Source: Anaeromyxobacter sp.
GTDB taxonomy: Bacteria; Myxococcota; Myxococcia; Myxococcales; Anaeromyxobacteraceae
Assembly: GCA_020028115.1 (NCBI GenBank)
Contig: JAHWYA010000102.1
Span: 1-6,612, forward strand
DNA length: 6,612 nt
Direction: 5' to 3'
Shown: positions 4,279 to 6,612 of the stretch, piece after piece
How positions within the stretch are numbered: the first letter of the stretch is position 1
How the letters are laid out: every line of letters begins with the position of its first letter
The notes under the pieces: generated by a model
What the model was told of the DNA's origin: nothing
Database searches by the model: none
The model's input: only the letters and a program-made list of their open reading frames with translations
Translations under genes and position numbers: made by a program

Positions 4279-6612
4279 TCACGTGTCGTCCCAGCGTGAC
4301 GCGACGGGCGGCTGTGGCGCGACGAGCGGCAGCTCGACCGTGAACGTGGCGCCGGATCCCGGCTGGCTCTCCACTCGGATGGAGCCGCCGTGCGCCTCGA
4401 CGATCCGGCGGCTGATGTACAACCCGAGCCCGAGCCCGCCGAAGTGCTCCGCGGAGACGCCACGCTCGAAGCGATCGAAGATCCGCGCCTGGCGCTCGGG
4501 GCTGATCCCGATGCCGCGGTCCCGGACCTCGAGCTGCGCACCCCCGTGCTCCGCCGAGACAGAGATCTCCACGTCCGTGCCGGGCGCGAACTTGATCACG
4601 TTCGTGAGCAGGTTCGTGACGACCTGCTCGAGGCGCGAGCGATCCCACCGCCCCGTGACCGGCTCGGTCGCGCGGACGTCGACCCCGCAGCGGGCGCGGT
4701 CGAGGTCGAGCTGGAGGCGCTCGGCGACGTCGCGAACGAGCGCGGCGAGGTCGACGTCGGCCAGCTCGAGCGCCAGGGCTCCACGTTCGATCCGGGCGAC
4801 GTCGAGGAGGTCCCCCGTGAGCCGGACGAGGCGCCGCCCCTGGCGGAGGACGAGGTCGAGCAGCTTGCGGATCGCGCGCGGGTCCACCGGTCCCGTGGGT
4901 CCGGTCGCCGACAGGATGGCCTCGAGCGAGAGCATGAGCGAGGTCATCGGCGTGTAGAGCTCGTGGGAGGCGACCGAGAGGAACTCGTCGCGAAGTCGGA
5001 TCGACTGCTGCGACTCCCGGTACAGGCGCGCGTTGTCGACCGCCGTCGCGGCGCGGCTCGCGAGCTCCTGCGCGGTCTCCAGCTCGGCCTTGCCGTACGG
5101 CCGCCCAGCCGTCGCCGAGCAGAGCGAGATCACCCCGAGCACCCGCGCGTGCGCGACGAGCGGCACCGCGAGCACGCTCCGGGTCCCGAGCTCGCGGATG
5201 AGCCGCGCGTGCTCGTCGTCCTCGGTGTGATGCCGGAGATCGGCCTCCGACAGCTCCGCCAGGAGGAACGGCCGCCCGGTCCGGAGCGCTTCGGCGGCGG
5301 GATGCCGCGAGTCGCGCCGGGCCGGGTACCGCCGCTGCAGCTCGCGCAGGAGCTGCTCCTTGCCGGCGTCGGCGTGGGCGCCCCGCACCCGCCGCAGCGT
5401 GTCGCCGTCGACGAGGTCGATGATGCACCAGTCGGCGATCGAGCGGACGCAGAGCTGGGCGAGGCGACCGAGCGTCTCGTCCTGGTCGAGCGACTCCGAG
5501 AGGAGCGCCCCCGCCTCGGCGAGGAACACGGACCGCCGCCGCTCCTCCTCCGCTGCGATCCGTGCCGCTTGCTCGTCGGCGACCAGGGAGGCGTTCTGGA
5601 GCGAGATGGCGGCCTGCGCGGTGATCAGCTCGAGCGCGATGAGGCGGTCGCGGTTGAACGCGCCCGCGATGAGGTCGTTCTCGAGGTAGAGCGCCCCGAC
5701 CACCTCGCCCTGGCGGACGATCGGGAGGCACGCGGCGGAGCGCGGCCGCCTGCGCGCCAGGTACTCGTCCCCGGCGAAGCGCACGGTGCCATCCCGGTCG
5801 TCCAGGATCACCCGCTCCTTCGTCCGCAGGACGTACCGGGCGACCGTCGTGGGGAGGAGCGGCGAGGAAGCGCCGAGCGGCGCCGGCTGCAGGACGCTCG
5901 CCCGCACACCGCGGTCGCCGACGGAGGCCTCCGCGTCGATCGAGAGGTCGCCGTTGCGCGCGAGGAGGAGCACGCCGCGCTCCGCGCCGCCCTGCTCGAG
6001 CACCACGCCGAGGAGCCGCGGCAGGAGGGCGCCGAGGACGATCTCGCCCGAGATGGCCTGAGCGGCCTTCGCGACCGAGACGAGGTCGAGCTGCTCGGCC
6101 CGCACCGCGAACGTCGCGGTGGGCGCGGCGAACGGCCCCCCGAGCAGGCGCGGAAACTCCTCGTCGATGAGTCGCACCTTCCCGGCGGCGCCCCAGCGAT
6201 CGTACGCGTCGCGCGCGTCGCGGAGGTACGCGTCCGCGATCCGGTCGAACCCGCGCGCGCGCCAGTAGCGGGACGCGAGCTCGCACCCGAGCGCCTCGTG
6301 CTGCACGAAGCCGCTGGCGCGCGCCGACCGGATCGCCTGCTCGTACTGGCGCTCGGCGTCGAGCGCCCTCCCCTCGATCCGCGCCACCTCGGCGGAGACG
6401 AGCTCGAAGCGGTGGAGGAACGTCTCCGGGCAGGCGCCGGCCCAGCGCTCGTGGCGCTCGAGCTCGTCCCGGATGATCGCCGTGAGCTCGGCGCGCCGCG
6501 CGGCGCCGGCCCGCGGGTGGACCGCGGCCGCCGCGAGCGCGCGGAACAGGTGGCGCGTCGCGTCGTAGTCGAACGCGGAGACCGGGCCAGGCGCGGCAGC
6601 GCCCGCCGCGGC
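4279..6612 (-). CDS. Sensor histidine kinase with two GAF domains, C-terminal part of a probable Ser/Thr kinase-ATPase-histidine kinase fusion (5' partial)
   Basis: The reading frame stays open to the right edge, so the first 777 visible residues lack the true start; a GTG at 6387 is internal. Residues 1 to about 155 resemble the helical repeat region of the large myxobacterial and cyanobacterial fusions with an N-terminal protein kinase and AAA ATPase: 'CPETFLHRF' (61-69), then 'YEQAIRSARASGF' and 'DAYDRWGAAGKV'. Two GAF sensor domains follow (about 190-340 and 360-527), joined by a charged, probably coiled-coil linker. The HisKA domain (about 541-610) has the phosphoacceptor His550 in 'SHELYTPMTSL'. 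The ATPase domain (about 655-763) keeps the N-box Asn671, the 'DRGIGIS' G1 box (Asp698) and 'GLGLGLYIS', so it should be active. The protein lacks membrane segments here and is likely cytosolic. No response regulator is adjacent in the window. The N-terminal kinase and ATPase are inferred, not seen. Confidence 0.9.
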   Translation of the reverse strand, partial: AAAGAAAPGPVSAFDYDATRHLFRALAAAAVHPRAGAARRAELTAIIRDELERHERWAGACPETFLHRFELVSAEVARIEGRALDAERQYEQAIRSARASGFVQHEALGCELASRYWRARGFDRIADAYLRDARDAYDRWGAAGKVRLIDEEFPRLLGGPFAAPTATFAVRAEQLDLVSVAKAAQAISGEIVLGALLPRLLGVVLEQGGAERGVLLLARNGDLSIDAEASVGDRGVRASVLQPAPLGASSPLLPTTVARYVLRTKERVILDDRDGTVRFAGDEYLARRRPRSAACLPIVRQGEVVGALYLENDLIAGAFNRDRLIALELITAQAAISLQNASLVADEQAARIAAEEERRRSVFLAEAGALLSESLDQDETLGRLAQLCVRSIADWCIIDLVDGDTLRRVRGAHADAGKEQLLRELQRRYPARRDSRHPAAEALRTGRPFLLAELSEADLRHHTEDDEHARLIRELGTRSVLAVPLVAHARVLGVISLCSATAGRPYGKAELETAQELASRAATAVDNARLYRESQQSIRLRDEFLSVASHELYTPMTSLMLSLEAILSATGPTGPVDPRAIRKLLDLVLRQGRRLVRLTGDLLDVARIERGALALELADVDLAALVRDVAERLQLDLDRARCGVDVRATEPVTGRWDRSRLEQVVTNLLTNVIKFAPGTDVEISVSAEHGGAQLEVRDRGIGISPERQARIFDRFERGVSAEHFGGLGLGLYISRRIVEAHGGSIRVESQPGSGATFTVELPLVAPQPPVASRWDDT

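Noticed and set aside
4258..4282. Inverted repeat GTGACC/GGTCAC at the kinase gene end as a terminator
   Set aside because: The loop is 13 nt with a competing inner hairpin, it overlaps the stop codon, and no T-tract follows, so I note it only as part of the intergenic description.
4121..6286. A 721-codon open frame on the minus strand overlapping the sensor kinase
   Set aside because: Its translation is dominated by Arg, Ala, Pro and Gly with no recognisable domain, while the other frame encodes clear GAF, HisKA and ATPase motifs. Long open shadow frames are expected at this GC content.

Overview
This is a very GC-rich, densely coding bacterial segment. Codons end mostly in C or G, and several genes use GTG starts. 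The fragment at the right end has the layout of the large Ser/Thr kinase / AAA ATPase / sensor histidine kinase fusions that are abundant in myxobacteria. Together with the base composition this suggests Myxococcota or a similar high-GC soil or sediment lineage. That placement is inference, because there is no rRNA or other phylogenetic marker here.

Layout, left to right. Plus strand: an exported Hcp-like protein (129-629), then DNA-3-methyladenine glycosylase I (tag, 691-1359). Only 19 bp after tag a minus-strand block begins, read right to left: a GYD-domain protein (2291-2584), an antibiotic biosynthesis monooxygenase / IsdG-like protein (1900-2202) and a Mug/TDG-family mismatch uracil-DNA glycosylase (1379-1918, overlapping the end of the monooxygenase gene). 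A 151-bp divergent intergenic region with a perfect dyad separates this block from a plus-strand VOC/glyoxalase-fold protein (2736-3101). A YihY/BrkB inner-membrane protein follows (3222-4136). It converges on a minus-strand sensor kinase (4279-6612) whose N-terminus lies beyond the window.

Functionally, the middle of the window holds two base-excision-repair glycosylases, one for alkylated adenine and one for deaminated bases in mismatches, placed tail to tail. Next to them are three small alpha+beta-barrel or VOC-type proteins that may deal with oxidised or reactive small molecules. A damage-response neighbourhood is a reasonable but unproven reading. The Hcp-like protein has no type VI secretion neighbours here. 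No tRNA, rRNA, CRISPR array, insertion sequence or phage gene was seen. I found no clear multi-gene novel system; the points most worth checking are the exported orphan Hcp-like protein, the overlapping monooxygenase/mug pair, the divergent dyad and the truncated multi-domain kinase.
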